A stretch of 64,000 nt of DNA from Rachicladosporium sp. CCFEE 5018. Its lineage: Eukaryota > Ascomycota > Dothideomycetes > Cladosporiales > Cladosporiaceae. Below are positions 1 through 11,114 of the stretch, in pieces. The stretch covers positions 341,981 through 405,980 of the forward strand of contig KZ111162.1 of the NCBI GenBank assembly GCA_002077045.2, written 5' to 3'. The notes beneath the pieces are model-generated. The model had not been told where the DNA came from and ran no database searches. It was given only the letters and a program-made list of their open reading frames with translations. The stretch's first letter is position 1, and the number at the start of each line of letters is the position of its first letter. A program made the translations under genes and the position numbers.

Positions 1-1389
1 TCGGGTCATAGACTTGAGCTTGTTGGCGTGCTCAATCTTGAAGCACCGCGGCTCTTCCCATGAGCCATAGCAGGATGAGATGGCGATCTCATTGGGCTTG
101 TACAGTGCCCAGAGCAATTCGAAGGTGATATTCCCTGCTGCAATGAGCGGGTAGAGAGTTTTCTTGATGACACTGTAGTCCTCGTCGATGTAAGCCACGA
201 GGGTCTTGACCATCTTGCGTTGCGACTTGAGCTTCTTGGCAGCCTTGCGTTTCTTCTCAGCCTTGATCTTAGCCTTCAGTGTCTTCTTGTAGTAGACTCG
301 CAGCTCCTCGAGGTACAGGAAGAGCAGGTTGGGATCGATGGTCGGCTCCTCGGCTTCTAGACTGACTCGCTTGCAGTCCTTCATTACTTCCGAAAGTGCC
401 GCACGCAGCGACTTTGCTTTGATGTCGATGAGAGTGCACACGAACTCATTCTCGTAGTTGAACGTCCGCCGGACAAGGAAGGCGTAATCTGCATACTCGC
501 TTTCGTCCCTACCCGAGCTCTCCCGCAAAGTCCACTCATGGCGTGTGGTGTCCCAAAGCTGATCGACCTTCTTGAACGGCAGGCCCTTATCTTTGCCAGT
601 CTTCTCCTTGGTCTTCTTCGCACTCTGAAGCTTCAGTTCGTCGATCTGGGCTTGCAGGGTCTGTATACTCGTTCGTCGGGAGTCGCTGGCATCGTTGTCT
701 TCTGAGGCTGAAGCAGCGACTTTCTCCTTCTTCGACTTCTTGGCGACTTTCTTGGATGCCTTCTTCGCGGCTACCTTCTTCTTCTTCTTGGACTTCTCGT
801 CCTCAGATGAGCTGTCACTATCCTCTGACTCTGACTGCTCCACTGCCTCCGACTCTGAGCTCTCTTCACTACTGGACTCTACCTTCTTGCTCTTCCGATG
901 CTTCTTGTCCTTGGGCTTGCGCTTCTTGCTCCGTGTCTTGGCGGCCTCATCGTCACTAGATGAGTCGTCACTCGACGACTCAGCATCAGCAGAGCTGCTG
1001 TCAGAGCTCGACGAATCTTCGACAGGCTTCCTCCGTGATTTGCGTTTCTCATCCTGCTTCGTTGACGTCTGCTTCGACTTGTGCTTGTGTTTCTTGCACT
1101 TCGCCTTCTTCGTAACAGCCTTGTCGGACTTCGATGCCTCGGCGTCTGCCGATGTGTCTGCAGCTGGCTTGACTGACTCTGTCGCGACTTCTTCCTGTCT
1201 CTCACTCGCCGCTGTTGCGGACCCTGTGCCAGTGTCCGCCATGCTGTCACCAGTTCTGTGTGTGCGGCGTCCAAGAGAGCTTGATGATGTACTGGAAATG
1301 GATGACCCCGGAGTATGTATGGCAGATTCGCCTAGAGGAGTTGATGTGGTGTCGTTCCCAGATAGCTGATTCACTGGTAGCTCGTTCAT
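1..1389 (-). CDS. AAA+ ATPase family protein with DUF7025-type N-terminal region (3' part outside window)
   Basis: The minus strand is open without interruption from an ATG at 1389 to the window edge (463 codons), and a TAG lies a few codons upstream of that ATG. Residues about 1-225 are a low-complexity region of alternating Lys-rich and Ser/Asp/Glu-rich blocks, probably disordered and nuclear. A short coiled-coil-like stretch (QAQIDELKLQ) follows. The conserved part starts near residue 270 (FKKVDQLWDTTRHEW) and contains LLFLYLEELRVYYKK, IDEDYSVIKKTLYPLI and ITFELLWALYKPN. This pattern matches the DUF7025 region that precedes the AAA ATPase core in a large fungal family. The Walker motifs would lie beyond base 1, so ATPase activity is inferred from the family only. 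No intron is visible. The role is unknown; a chromatin or chaperone-like remodelling function is possible but unsupported. Confidence 0.75.
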   Translation of the reverse strand, partial: MNELPVNQLSGNDTTSTPLGESAIHTPGSSISSTSSSSLGRRTHRTGDSMADTGTGSATAASERQEEVATESVKPAADTSADAEASKSDKAVTKKAKCKKHKHKSKQTSTKQDEKRKSRRKPVEDSSSSDSSSADAESSSDDSSSDDEAAKTRSKKRKPKDKKHRKSKKVESSSEESSESEAVEQSESEDSDSSSEDEKSKKKKKVAAKKASKKVAKKSKKEKVAASASEDNDASDSRRTSIQTLQAQIDELKLQSAKKTKEKTGKDKGLPFKKVDQLWDTTRHEWTLRESSGRDESEYADYAFLVRRTFNYENEFVCTLIDIKAKSLRAALSEVMKDCKRVSLEAEEPTIDPNLLFLYLEELRVYYKKTLKAKIKAEKKRKAAKKLKSQRKMVKTLVAYIDEDYSVIKKTLYPLIAAGNITFELLWALYKPNEIAISSCYGSWEEPRCFKIEHANKLKSMTR

Positions 1390-3053
1390 TGATGCCTCAG
1401 AAGCTTGCTAGTGGTCAATGAGATGGGCCGTAGTAGCAAAAAATGTGGATCTAGAAGATGCGTTCTTGGTCTGGAGTGGTGCTTTGAGAGATGGATGATA
1501 CTAGGCCACGTCAACAAGTACGAGAGCAGATAGCAGCATATGTATGGAGGAGACTCGATCAGCTTCATATGAAGCATGGACGAAAGCTGCCTACGCTAAG
1601 CACGCCGCAATGCAGATGCGGAGACACCGGTGTGCGGCAAGCGATGACTACAGTGCTGTCGAGCCTCAGCCATGATACGCTTGAGCCAATAATGAGGCTG
1701 CTAGGCCACTTCTGCCTCACTTGACCTGCAGATGGGCATAGATGAGTCGACACCGGGAGCTGATGTGTTATGCACTGTTCCCCACTTCGGGGCGTGCGCC
1801 ACAGGGCGCAGCTCGGTAAGGCAGATTCTCAGGCATCCCCCAAAATATGGAAGCGCTGTGGTCAGCTGCACCGTGAGTATGACACGCGGCGCCGGTGCAT
1901 CAACGAGAGCAGGCAAGGGGTCGAAAGATGTGCCATCAATGGGAATATCTATAACATGTTGAGTCAACAGTGGGAGCGTCGCAACGGGCGATCCCGAGAC
2001 GTCGACCTCACCTCCGAATCTCCTCGGTCTCTCACAGCCAGGCGCAAATCCTCAAACCGAATGTGATTGCGTCGCGCATGCCATATGCGAGATCGTGAAC
2101 GTCCATGACGCTGCGCCGCTCAACGGCGAAGATGCGACGAAGTGGACTACCATACTCCGTCGAGTGCGAGACAGTAACTCGGAGTCGTCTCGTACCTTCC
2201 CGATGCTCATCCAAGGCTTGTCATCACGACCAGTAGCTTCGCGTACCGGAGTATGCAACCTCATCCCATTAATTCGCAGCATCAACCAGTGTTTCACTGC
2301 CACATTTAAGCTGCCACCTTGATATCAAAGATGTGAAGATCTGCACGAGTGTTAGCGAGTCCGATACTTACGCATACCGGTATCTCGCCGGCAACGAGAC
2401 GAGACTCGCAGCTGGCTTTCTACTTACGGTTGATGCTGCGCGCATCTTCGCGGCGTACTCCATCGATTGGGATGGCCACATAGTCCGGAGTACTGATTGC
2501 AGCTTGGACAGTGCGTGCAGACGCCGCAAAAGTAGCGAGTTGGCGGCGGTACAGCTTCATGCCCAACAGCAGCGGGCCTGATGTCGGCTTTGCGGGGATG
2601 GCGTAACTGATCCGGTGGTGATGCTCCAAGCTCTTTACCAGTGTTGCCCATTGCTGCTGCGAGGTGCGGAGACGTCGGCGATGAGAGCTGATCCGTGACG
2701 AATATCGCGGTATGTGCAGCAGACTATTCGCAGAAAGAACATAAAATACTGTAGTGGTACTTCGAGGTCTGCGCGGAGTGAATTAGATAAATGACTGGAC
2801 CGTGAGCTCACTTGTGGTTTCCGCAGCTTCATGCGAGCGTCAGCATCGTGCGACTTATGTGTTGGTGATGCGCATTGCTGCGTGAAGTCGCGTCCGAGCT
2901 TGTAGGGTCAGTGTCTGATTGGAACACTTTACACCGCCTCGCGGACGAACCGCCTCGACCAAGGTCTACACATCCTTACTCAGCACATGGCTCAGAGGAC
3001 AGGCCCGAGTACAGACTTCCTTCCGCAGCTCCAATCATCACTTCTCACGTACG
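1390..3053. other. Intergenic, no recognisable gene
   Basis: Only short overlapping frames occur here and none resembles a known protein. The stretch holds the first copy of a diverged 30-bp direct repeat (1981-2010). I see no tRNA, transposase or LTR signature. It may be decayed sequence, but I cannot identify its source. Confidence 0.5.
1981..2010 (+). repeat. 30-bp direct repeat, copy 1
   Basis: This 30-mer (core ACGGGCGATCCCGAGACG) recurs at 4754-4783 in the same orientation with 28 of 30 bases identical. The two differences are both transitions (A/G and T/C). The copies bracket about 2.7 kb containing the DUF6594 gene. Confidence 0.7.
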
Positions 3054-4121
3054 ATGGCATCTCTCGGCGTGCCAACGCCCGTGCCTACGCCCGTGACTAT
3101 ACCCGTAGGCGCCGCTTCCCACGGAGTCATACGAGATGAGGCAAGTCTCGCGCATGAGATGCTTATAGAGGTGCGGCTTTACTGAAAGACGGTGTAGCCA
3201 CCCTGGCTTCACCCCGATGCGAAGTCCGCTTATAGCAAGCTCAAAGTTGAGGAAAAGCCCAGCAAGGCATGGAAATACCACGGCTATCCTGCGTATGCTC
3301 GTCACTTAGGTTCTGCACACGACTTCCTGCTATTTCGTCGATTCGGCGACACGCAGATTCGGTGCCTACTATACCTTCAGCATCAAATTGCATCTCTGGA
3401 GCGTGATCTGCACGCGTGGGACCGCTATGGGATGGAGGAACCGTCGGACGATTTCCTTTGCTCTAGCCTCGACTACGAGCCCATACCAGAGCGAAGGAAG
3501 ATCCTGGAGGATCTGATTGGCCGGTTCCAGGAGTACGGTACGAAATTACTGCGCAATCTCGGCCTCTTGCAATGCGCTGGGCACTGACCATATGAACCTC
3601 GAACAGACGATCTACTGGTAGCATTCAGCACCATCCGCGGCCTCCCGCGTGCGACCCCTCGTCATGTCACACATATGCAGCGCTGGCACGATCAATATCG
3701 TGATGCGATCGAGAATACCGAGAGGCATGACCTTGGTCACGAAGATGACATGATCCAGCTCCTTCCCCGTCCGACTTCATTATTCGCACTCGTACTGACA
3801 AAGATTCCGCTTCTGCACCGAGCCTTCCAGAAAGCGCAGCGAGCAGATCATGACGACAAGAGCATCGCCACTTACTGGTCCGATACTGCTTTGAACAGCT
3901 TTGCCACCTTACTGACACTGTTGGCCGGTCTTGGCATGCTTCTTGGGTCCTGCTGGTGGTTGGATCACATTCCGGAGAACGCCTCTCGGCTTGGATTGAT
4001 TTCGGGATCGGTGACTGTGTTCGCTCTGGGTCTTTGGGGTGCTATAGGCAATCGCCCAGCCGAAGTCTTGATCGGTACTGCTACATACACAGCAATCCTG
4101 GTGATCTATCTCTCGCATTGA
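3054..4121 (+). CDS. DUF6594-type membrane protein, intron-containing
   Basis: The frame shows fungal DUF6594 landmarks: GYPAYARHL near 3285, FLLFRRFGD, LLYLQHQI, then a helix rich in Arg/Asp and a C-terminal hydrophobic part (about residues 270-355) with three likely membrane segments. An in-frame TGA at 3585-3587 looks like a break, but a 69-nt intron (3538-3606; donor GTACGA, branch CTGAC, acceptor CAG) removes it and joins EY to DDLLVAFSTIRGLPRATPRHV, the spacing expected for the family. Two more in-frame stops (3183, 3195) lie in a probable 5' intron. One consistent choice is 3105-3197, but its donor is uncertain. The start at 3054 follows the Pro/Val-rich N terminus. Function is unknown; DUF6594 proteins are often found among accessory or signalling genes of ascomycetes. 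Confidence 0.7.
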
Positions 4122-4875
4122 AGACATGAGTATTGGCACACGAAGTAGCCTTTAGATAGACAATCGCAAGATGGGGTGATACTTAGTGCCTCGGGTTGCT
4201 AAGAAGCGAAGGACCGCTTTGCCAGGCCATGCAGTGACTCATCCGCGTCAACAGCTGCAGCACATCCGGGCTGAGCGCTCTGAGCTGATCTCCTCTCTCT
4301 CCAGTATCATAGCTCACGATGACGATACAATGTTGTTGATAGCAACACAGCAGCGTTTCAACCCTGTGGGAAAGCGGAGGTGCTGTTGTGAAACGGAACG
4401 AAGTGATAGCCGGGCTTTGGGAGGATTTAGCGATTACGACGGTCAGTACAATCGCGATACTTAGCCGTCCTATGTTCTCGAATGCGCTGTACCATTACCT
4501 GCGTGACGAAGAGTCCCTTGATGAGCATACTGGTAGCAGTCCAGTGCCGCGATGTGCCGAAAAGTTCATGTGCCCAGCAGGGCAGTCTCCGTACAGATTG
4601 AGCGCGAAAGACGCTGCGATATACTGCATTGGTAATGGTAATGGCCGTGTAGTGCATCAATGAGAAGAACTAGGGGCTCAACAGATGTGATGCTGAGATG
4701 AAGACAGCGTCAAGGGGCATCAAGTGAGGGAGTTCGAGTCGACTGAATGGTCGGCGACGGGCGATCCCGAGACGCCGACCTCATACGAGTCTCGTAGCTC
4801 CAATGGATCTCAGTGGTTGGTACACGTAGCCTACGATAACACACTGTGCGTCGGGACTCCGTTCACGCCAGCGCG
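4122..4875. other. Intergenic, second repeat copy, Sec5 upstream region
   Basis: No supported gene. A 91-codon frame at 4388-4663 has no recognisable motif and I do not call it. The stretch contains the second copy of the 30-bp repeat (4754-4783), about 90 bp upstream of the Sec5 start. Confidence 0.5.
4754..4783 (+). repeat. 30-bp direct repeat, copy 2
   Basis: Same orientation as the copy at 1981-2010, with two transition differences. It lies in the Sec5 upstream region. Confidence 0.7.
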
Positions 4876-7800
4876 ATGCCTGTGAGCGCGAGTAAGGAAC
4901 GCGACATGCTCAGTCGATATCACCTGACGGACCCATATCCGAATGAGTGGCCGCAGCCTCTCCGCGGTGAAGACGACAGCGATTCCGATTCCGGGAGTGA
5001 TGTACAGCAGCCGAAGCACCGCAACGGAAATGTAAGAGAGTCACGCCTTTCGGCCACATACAAGTCTATCGACCGTCATGCGAGTCTACGCTCCCTGGGC
5101 CTGTCTGGCACCCAGAAGACTGCGGGAGGAGTGGACAGTCTGGTGCAGAGAGATGAGCCTGATCCATTGGGCATGGCGCCCAGTGTCGCAGCAGAACTAC
5201 GGCGAAGAGGGTTGCCAGTGGATGAGGACGGCTTGCGGAACCGATTCATGCTATCGAGCACAAGCTTCTCCCCACAGCTGTTCCTCGCCCAGGTACACGA
5301 GGATGCGAGCACACAGGAGCTACTGCAGGGCCTGGACTTCCTGAGTCGGAGCATCGAGCAGAAGAGCGCGTCCTTGAAGGTCCTGGTAGAGAGCAACTTC
5401 GAGAAGTTCGTGCGTGCTAAGGCCACTATCGATAACGTCTACACGGAGATGCGCACACAGGGTGCAGAACCTCTGGAGCCAGCTACAGGCCGTAGACCGC
5501 ATTCTCGGCAGACCAGCAAGAACCAGAGCCATTTTAGGAACTCGAGCAATCCCTTCAGCCCTGCGAACAAGCCTCTTCCAAGCGATAAGAAAAAGAATGC
5601 CCTGACAAAGGAGAGCGAGTACGGTGTACAAGGGATCAAAGCACCGTTGACGGAGGTCGCAATCAAGGCTGAAGAGGTCTGGGGACCTGCTTTGGGTGGT
5701 AGAGAACGCGAGGAGGGCTTGAAGGCCATACTTGGTTCCATGGAGCAACACAAAGAAGTGTTCAGGCTTAGTGGGAGCGTCTTTGAGGCCATTCGAAAAA
5801 ATGGCTACGACACTGTGATCGCTGATTATCGACTCGCGAAGAAGTACGCCGACGAGGCGCGTACCATTGCTGACTATGCACGATCGAACAATGCGTCCTT
5901 GTCCGAGCAGGAAGTCAATCAGATCATACTAACGGCGCGTATGTGGCATGACGTGTCAGCGCAAATCGAAACGTTCAAACGCGAGGTGTGGCGACGATTG
6001 AAGACGAGTCACGGTCGAAAGCCAAAGGCCGTTGTTGATGACACTGATAAAGAGCTCCACATGGAGCTTATTGGAGTTTTGCTACAGCTTGGCGTTGATG
6101 AGAATCCCATTTGGCAGTGGCTAAACAGCCGCTCTTTGTATCTGAAAGACAAGATAGCACGATCGTTCGAACGGAGCAGGATTGAGACCGAGATCCTTCG
6201 ACGACGACTTGCTAACAATGGGAACCCCGATGCCAAAGCGCTTGCACAATACCTTCGTTCAGCCGGAGGCGTAACGTCGACACAACTCGTCATGGGCAGC
6301 ACTTCGGCCATCGATACGCCGAGTATCACTGCCTTCTGGGAGAAAGTACACGCCAGTATCAACGCCCTTCTATCGGTGTCCGAGGGCGTACTAGGAGAAG
6401 TCATCGAATTCTGGGAAGCCACACAGTCATTTATCGATAACAAGGCTCAAAAAGTCTTCCCTACAGCAGTCTTTGCAGCCGGTCTCGAACATCTCGAACT
6501 TGAACCAGACGATGTTGCGAGTCTACGCTCAGGAGCACGGGACCTGGTGAATCTTTTACGAGAGAACGTGTTGGCGTTTTTCTCAGACCCTCCAGTCGAG
6601 AATTTGAGCGATCTGTACTCACCCATACCGCCTACCCCCATTACGCCTGACTCGGCACAAGCTACTGTGAGTCCCCATATCAAGCGCAGCTTCTCCTTCC
6701 CGCAGGATGTGCCGCCGCCTAGCCCTCGAAGCGGAGCATCGTGGGAGAAATTCGCTTTCTGGCCACCTGGCGGCAATTCCTTGAGCGGTGTGCACTACCT
6801 GAGTCGCATACTAGCTCTAGTGGGCACAGCAGCGACCGAGATGTCCTCCCTCAGCGTGATTCGAACCATGCGCTCCGGCGCCGAACCACTGAAGCTTCTC
6901 GTTGGCGCAGCACGAGAACGTTGCATCCAAGCCGTCTGCGCTGCTTGGGTGCCCGACGCCGAGCGCTGCAAGTATATGGAGCTTTGGGTACGGAACGCTG
7001 AGCGCAGGGACCTCACGACTACGCCTAGCACGTTCATGGCGTTTGAAGAGAAGATTCTGGCGGGGATGCAGAAAATTGCTTATATCTCCGAAGCTACTAC
7101 GACTGCCGCTGCGAGAGGTGAGGAGGTGATTGTACCGCCTAGTGCAAAGCTGCTACAGGCTGTGAGGGGCTGCTTTGTCACGAGTCTGTACAAAGCGCTT
7201 AGTGGTATGGTCGAGAATGCCGAGAGGCCGGGTATTGATGGGAGGAAGGAGGATGATCCGGATGGAGTGACTCTGCCACTCCGGGCTGTTGGTGGCAGTG
7301 GTGGGGACGCAGAGAATACGGTGCTCGATGCGAGGGACCAGGTGAGTGAACATCGTGCTCTCGAGGAAAGTTGGTGGGTTCTTGTGCTATGATCATGCGC
7401 ACCACAGTTGTGAAGATGTAGGAGAAGCGTCGTTGAGAGACATTCAACCCAGCTTCGTCTCTCTTCGATGCTCTCGCTTCATGATCACAGTGGTGGTGCA
7501 CATGATAGTAGCACAGGAATCACTATCAATTCTTGGAGAGACAGCCGTCTGGTCCAGAATATACTGACGACAACTTACAGAACGTCCGCCGCTTGTTTAC
7601 GCTCTCAAACCTCGCACATTTGCGATCCGAAATCATCCCCCAATTGATTGCGCAATTCGAGTCGTCCTTCTCCGTCAAGCTCACAGAAGAGAGCAAAACG
7701 ATCCGCGACGTCCTCTCGCAGATCGACGCCCGCCTCTTCCAAGCTTACGTCAAACCTACCATCACAGCCCTGCAAGCCACCATAACCGCCGGTATTACGT

Positions 7801-8318
7801 CACCCACGTGGGCACTGGAGACTGGAAGGCCAACGGATGCGCGGCCGTATGTCTACGAGGTCCTACTAGCATTGGTCCTGGTGCATTCCGAAGTCTCCAC
7901 CACCGCCCCACCACTCACGAACCAAATTCTCTCCTACCTCCTCGAGCACTCCTCTCTCGCGCTGATCTCGGCCTTCAAAACACGACCTCGCTACACCCTC
8001 TCCGCCCTCATGCAGGCTACGTTGGACGTCGAATTCATGGCTCAAACTCTCAATAACTATACTACCGACAGGGCGAGTGAGGTGCAATCTCAAGTTTATC
8101 TCACGTTGGACGAGAGGACGGATAATGAAGCTCGTGCACGGCTTGAGGGGGAGTTGCCGGCTATGAGAGGGGTGTTGAAACGTTTACGGGAGGGGACGAA
8201 GGGGGAGTTTGGGTGTTTTAGGCGCGAGAAACGGGGGAGGGATGTTAGGAGTGGAAGCGGTGGTGGTGCTGCTAGGACGTGGGGTTCTCTGGGGATTGGG
8301 GGCGAGGGCTTGAGGTAG
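4876..8318 (+). CDS. SEC5: Exocyst complex component Sec5
   Basis: Sec5 is a subunit of the octameric exocyst that tethers secretory vesicles to the plasma membrane at growing tips and septa. The predicted protein has about 1067 residues. Conserved fungal Sec5 segments are visible near residues 120-190 (FMLSSTSFSPQLFLAQVH, LLQGLDFLSRSIEQKSASLK, VESNFEKFVRAKATIDNVY), followed by long helical regions. The ATG at 4876 is the first good start; translation from 4906 (MLSRYHL) is an alternative. Exon 1 ends at 7341 on a codon boundary, an oversized 239-nt intron (7342-7580; GTGAGT...TTACAG) follows, and exon 2 resumes with NVRRLFTLSNLAHLRSEIIPQL. The last 40 residues are Gly/Arg/Ser-rich. Exo70, another exocyst subunit, is encoded about 28 kb downstream on the opposite strand. 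Confidence 0.9.
7342..7580 (+). repeat. Palindromic 239-nt intron of SEC5 (introner-like candidate)
   Basis: The intron is about four times longer than its neighbours and is largely one imperfect inverted repeat. The arm at 7358-7440 pairs with the arm at 7455-7540. Matching cores include TGTGCTATGATCATGCGCACCAC on the plus strand (7384-7406, shown here only as a locator) and its counterpart around 7490-7516, plus the inner pair GAGAAGCGTCGTTGAGAGAC (7422-7441) with GTCTCTCTTCGATGCTCTC (7457-7475). Donor GTGAGT, branch CTGAC and acceptor TTACAG are standard. Long foldable introns of this type are known in Dothideomycetes as introner-like elements; assignment to that class is inference. Confidence 0.65.
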
Positions 8319-8932
8319 TATTTGCTAAGCTGTGAGTGTGGCTGTATGAGCTGCAGGTCCCAGGAGAAGACCAAGTCACCTCGTTATGTGGCTCATAGTG
8401 CCAATGTGTGATTTCAGCCCTGCAGATGTCGTCCTCTCTCACTGGTCTCTCACTGCATCGCGCTAGCGAATAATCCCTGACTCCCTTGTTACCCTGCGTC
8501 TACCGCCCACGTGGTAGCCTTGCTACACCACTACCGCATAATTGGGTTCGCCAGACGAATCATCGTTCACCTCGTTTGTTTGGTAATATTGTGACCAGCC
8601 CGGAACGATAGCGGCGACTTGACATCCAGACATCCTCTACACCTGCTGAGTGTCTGTGAGTCTTGTAGACGCAACTCGAACCGACCTACATCGACCACGC
8701 TGCCTGCCAGGCTGCAGACAGTGACTCCTCGACTGCGATCTCACATCGAGCTGCAGTCAGCATAAAGTTCAATTGGACCCTCTCTTGCGATTTTCTCGAC
8801 ATTTCCTCGCAGGTCTGCGTACTGCTTCGCTGCATCTACCGGACTTTGAGGAATTTTTGCAGTGTCTCTCCTACAATCTTTCGAACATCGTTGAGCTATC
8901 ACAACGCACCTCATTTAATCAACTTCGTCGAC
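8319..8932. other. Intergenic and leader of the NmrA-like gene
   Basis: No gene seen. The stretch lies between the Sec5 stop and the NmrA-like start and is rich in C/T runs towards its 3' end, as fungal leaders often are. Confidence 0.5.
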
Positions 8933-9832
8933 ATGACCATCAAGAGAGTCACACTCCTCGGCGCCGACGGCGAGCTCGGTCCTGCTATTCTCACTGCGCT
9001 CCTAGCTGCAGCTTTTGAGGTCACGGTGTTGAAGAGAGCCAACTCCTCGTCACCAGATGACTACCCCTCGAACGTGAAGGTGGCAAAAGTGGACGATTCG
9101 TTCACGGTCTCCGATCTAGTCCCTATTCTGGCTGGCCAAGATGCCCTAGTCATAACCATCAAAGGAACACAAGTCGATCTACAGAAACGCCTTGCCGACG
9201 CCGCTGTCGCAGCAGGCGTACAGAGACTCATACCAGCGGACTTCGGGAGCTGCGACTCAGCCAGCGAGCACGCGCAGAAGCTGGTGCCGCTGTTTGGCGC
9301 GAAGACCGAGCTTCGTTCTTACCTGACCAAGCTAGCGGAGAATCACTCAGGCTTTTCATGGACGGCGGTGGTGGGTGGTCATTTCTTCGACTGGCGCGCT
9401 GAGTTTCTGCATCTCTACCCTAACTCCTGCCGAGTTGACATTCTGGGTCAAGGGGATGTCAGGAGTTCATATTCTACGCTTTCTCGCGTAGGCGAAGCTA
9501 CAGCCAAGGTCCTCAGCAAGCTCACGGAAACGAAGAACCGCGTTGTGTATGTGCAGAGTTTCTCCGTCACCCAGGATCAGATTCTGAAGGCATTCGAGAA
9601 GGCCAGCAGGAAGAAGTGGGAAGTGCAGACTTTCGATCCGGCAGAGTATGAGAAGACGTGGGTCAAGAAGCGGAATGAGGGCGACAAGGAGGCGATTGAG
9701 AATCTGGTGTTCATGCTCGGGGCTTTGGAGAGTGATTGGACGAAGAAGGAGGACTTTGCAATGAAGTTGCTCGGGCTTGAGGACGAGGACCTCGATGATG
9801 TGGTGGGGAAGTGTTGGGAGATGTGGAAGTGA
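8933..9832 (+). CDS. NmrA/isoflavone reductase-like NAD(P)-binding protein
   Basis: An intronless 299-residue protein. The N terminus (MTIKRVTLLGADGELGPAI) has the beta strand and GxxGxxG turn of an NADP-binding Rossmann fold, followed by the basic VTVLKR segment typical of the atypical short-chain dehydrogenases of the NmrA/PCBER/isoflavone reductase group. The loop KGTQVDLQKRLADAAVAAGVQRLIPADFGS, conserved in this family as a whole, is present near residues 85-115. The ATG at 8933 (context CGACATGAC) is preferred over the open frame that extends upstream, because the Rossmann strand begins immediately after it. Substrate is unknown; family members are either reductases or redox sensors binding transcription factors. 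It is flanked by Sec5 and, convergently, the SRF1-like gene. Confidence 0.85.
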   Translation: MTIKRVTLLGADGELGPAILTALLAAAFEVTVLKRANSSSPDDYPSNVKVAKVDDSFTVSDLVPILAGQDALVITIKGTQVDLQKRLADAAVAAGVQRLIPADFGSCDSASEHAQKLVPLFGAKTELRSYLTKLAENHSGFSWTAVVGGHFFDWRAEFLHLYPNSCRVDILGQGDVRSSYSTLSRVGEATAKVLSKLTETKNRVVYVQSFSVTQDQILKAFEKASRKKWEVQTFDPAEYEKTWVKKRNEGDKEAIENLVFMLGALESDWTKKEDFAMKLLGLEDEDLDDVVGKCWEMWK

Positions 9833-9991
9833 TCGCTTTGACGAAAAGGCACTGTGCAACCATAGATAGATTCTGTACATGTCGACCAAGCTGTGGCTGT
9901 GCGTACCTCACTATCGTGTCATCATGCGATCGAATGCAACCTATGAACGCCTTCGCTAAAACCCACAGAATTTCCCACTTCGTAGCCATCA

Positions 9992-11114
9992 TCACCGTAG
10001 TTTCTCAACAACCCTCATAACGCTGACACTGAACGTCGCCAACCACGCCACTAGACTGATTAGTAGTACACCGCTCAACGCTCGCTGTCGTGAGCATATC
10101 GACGGATTGTTTGGGCACGTAGCGCCAACACCGCCAACATTGGCATCGTAGCCGTCGTCGAAGCAGGCCCAGCGGTGGTCGTATAGCGCGTCGAAAGCGA
10201 GGGACAGGTTCGAGGCGCTGAAGACGATGAAGTAGAGATCGCAGAGGAGGAGTAATGTCTTCGCGACTGCGGAGCGGAGGCCGAGGCTGTGATGATGTCA
10301 GTACGTGGATAGTCAGGGAAGCTGGGAGGGCCATGAGACGTACGGTTTCGACATGTACTCGTCCCACGTCACGTAGCCGATGTAGGGCACGGCAACTGCA
10401 CCTACTATGAGTGCCATGTAGGTGGAGGCTCGGGTGGCGCATTGATTGTCGGCTATCGCGTCGTGGTTGACATTGTATACGGCTCGGTAGATCGTGCCTG
10501 CGAGGCCTAGCGATGCTCCGGCGAAGGCGAGGCATGTTAGGCGGAAGAGGAGGGGGATGAAGGGGTTCTTGAGTAGGAGTCGCTAGATCGCTCGTTAGCA
10601 TGTGATAACACATAGGGTGATTTCAAGGCCAAGACACCCAGAACAACCGCACAGTCCGTTCCTGCCTCTCCGGACTGAACAGCCACCACCCCGTTAACGT
10701 CTCGGGCATATCCGCCCTCGCCTCATCCTCCGCCTCCCACCCTCGCGTAGTGATAGGGACATTATCCGCCATCCACTGCGCGCCCATCAATCTCCCCTCC
10801 TCCTCTCGTACGCCGGGATTGGGCCCGCTGTCCATGAACCCCGCCCATCGCACTTGGTGCTCCGCTATGGGCGCGCTGAGCAGTGCCGGCTCGGCTGTGC
10901 GGTAGCCGTCCCATTTTCGGCCAGGCTTGTAGTGGGAAGGTGGGGGCTTGTAGTGCCGTGTGTTTGGCCGAGAGGGCTGGGGGAGGAAGGGTGTTGAGTC
11001 GGAAGAGGAGATGTGGACCCATGGGGGGATTGAGGAGGGGATGTGAGGGTCTTTCTCGTCGGTCTCTGGGGAGGCTGTGGCGGAGGAGGAGGCGCGTTGG
11101 GCCATCTCGGGCAT
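9992..11114 (-). CDS. SRF1-like multi-spanning membrane protein (phospholipase D regulator family)
   Basis: Three exons can be built: 11114-10638, 10582-10344 and 10286-9992, separated by 55-nt and 57-nt introns (the first with a CTAAC branch). The product has about 336 residues. The first 150 residues are polar and Pro-rich with conserved patches (SIPPWVHIS, GRKWDGYRT, WWLFSPERQERTVRLFW). Exon 2 begins RLLLKNPFIPLLFRLT and supplies two membrane segments; exon 3 adds two more (LLLLCDLYFIVFSASN and LLISLVAWLATFSVSV). This architecture fits fungal proteins annotated as regulators of phospholipase D, SRF1. The upstream frame is open for about 18 codons without an ATG, so an additional 5' exon is possible. 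Function is assigned by resemblance only. Confidence 0.7.

Noticed and set aside
695..1369. 224-codon plus-strand frame rich in Ser, Phe and Leu
   Set aside because: It is the antisense of the Lys/Ser/Glu-rich N terminus of the AAA+ ATPase gene; the minus strand carries the conserved DUF7025-like region in a continuous frame.
3585..3587. In-frame TGA as proof that the DUF6594 gene is dead
   Set aside because: The codon lies inside a well-formed 69-nt intron, at its CTGAC branch point.
4388..4663. 91-codon frame as a small gene
   Set aside because: No recognisable motif, no signal peptide and no good start context.
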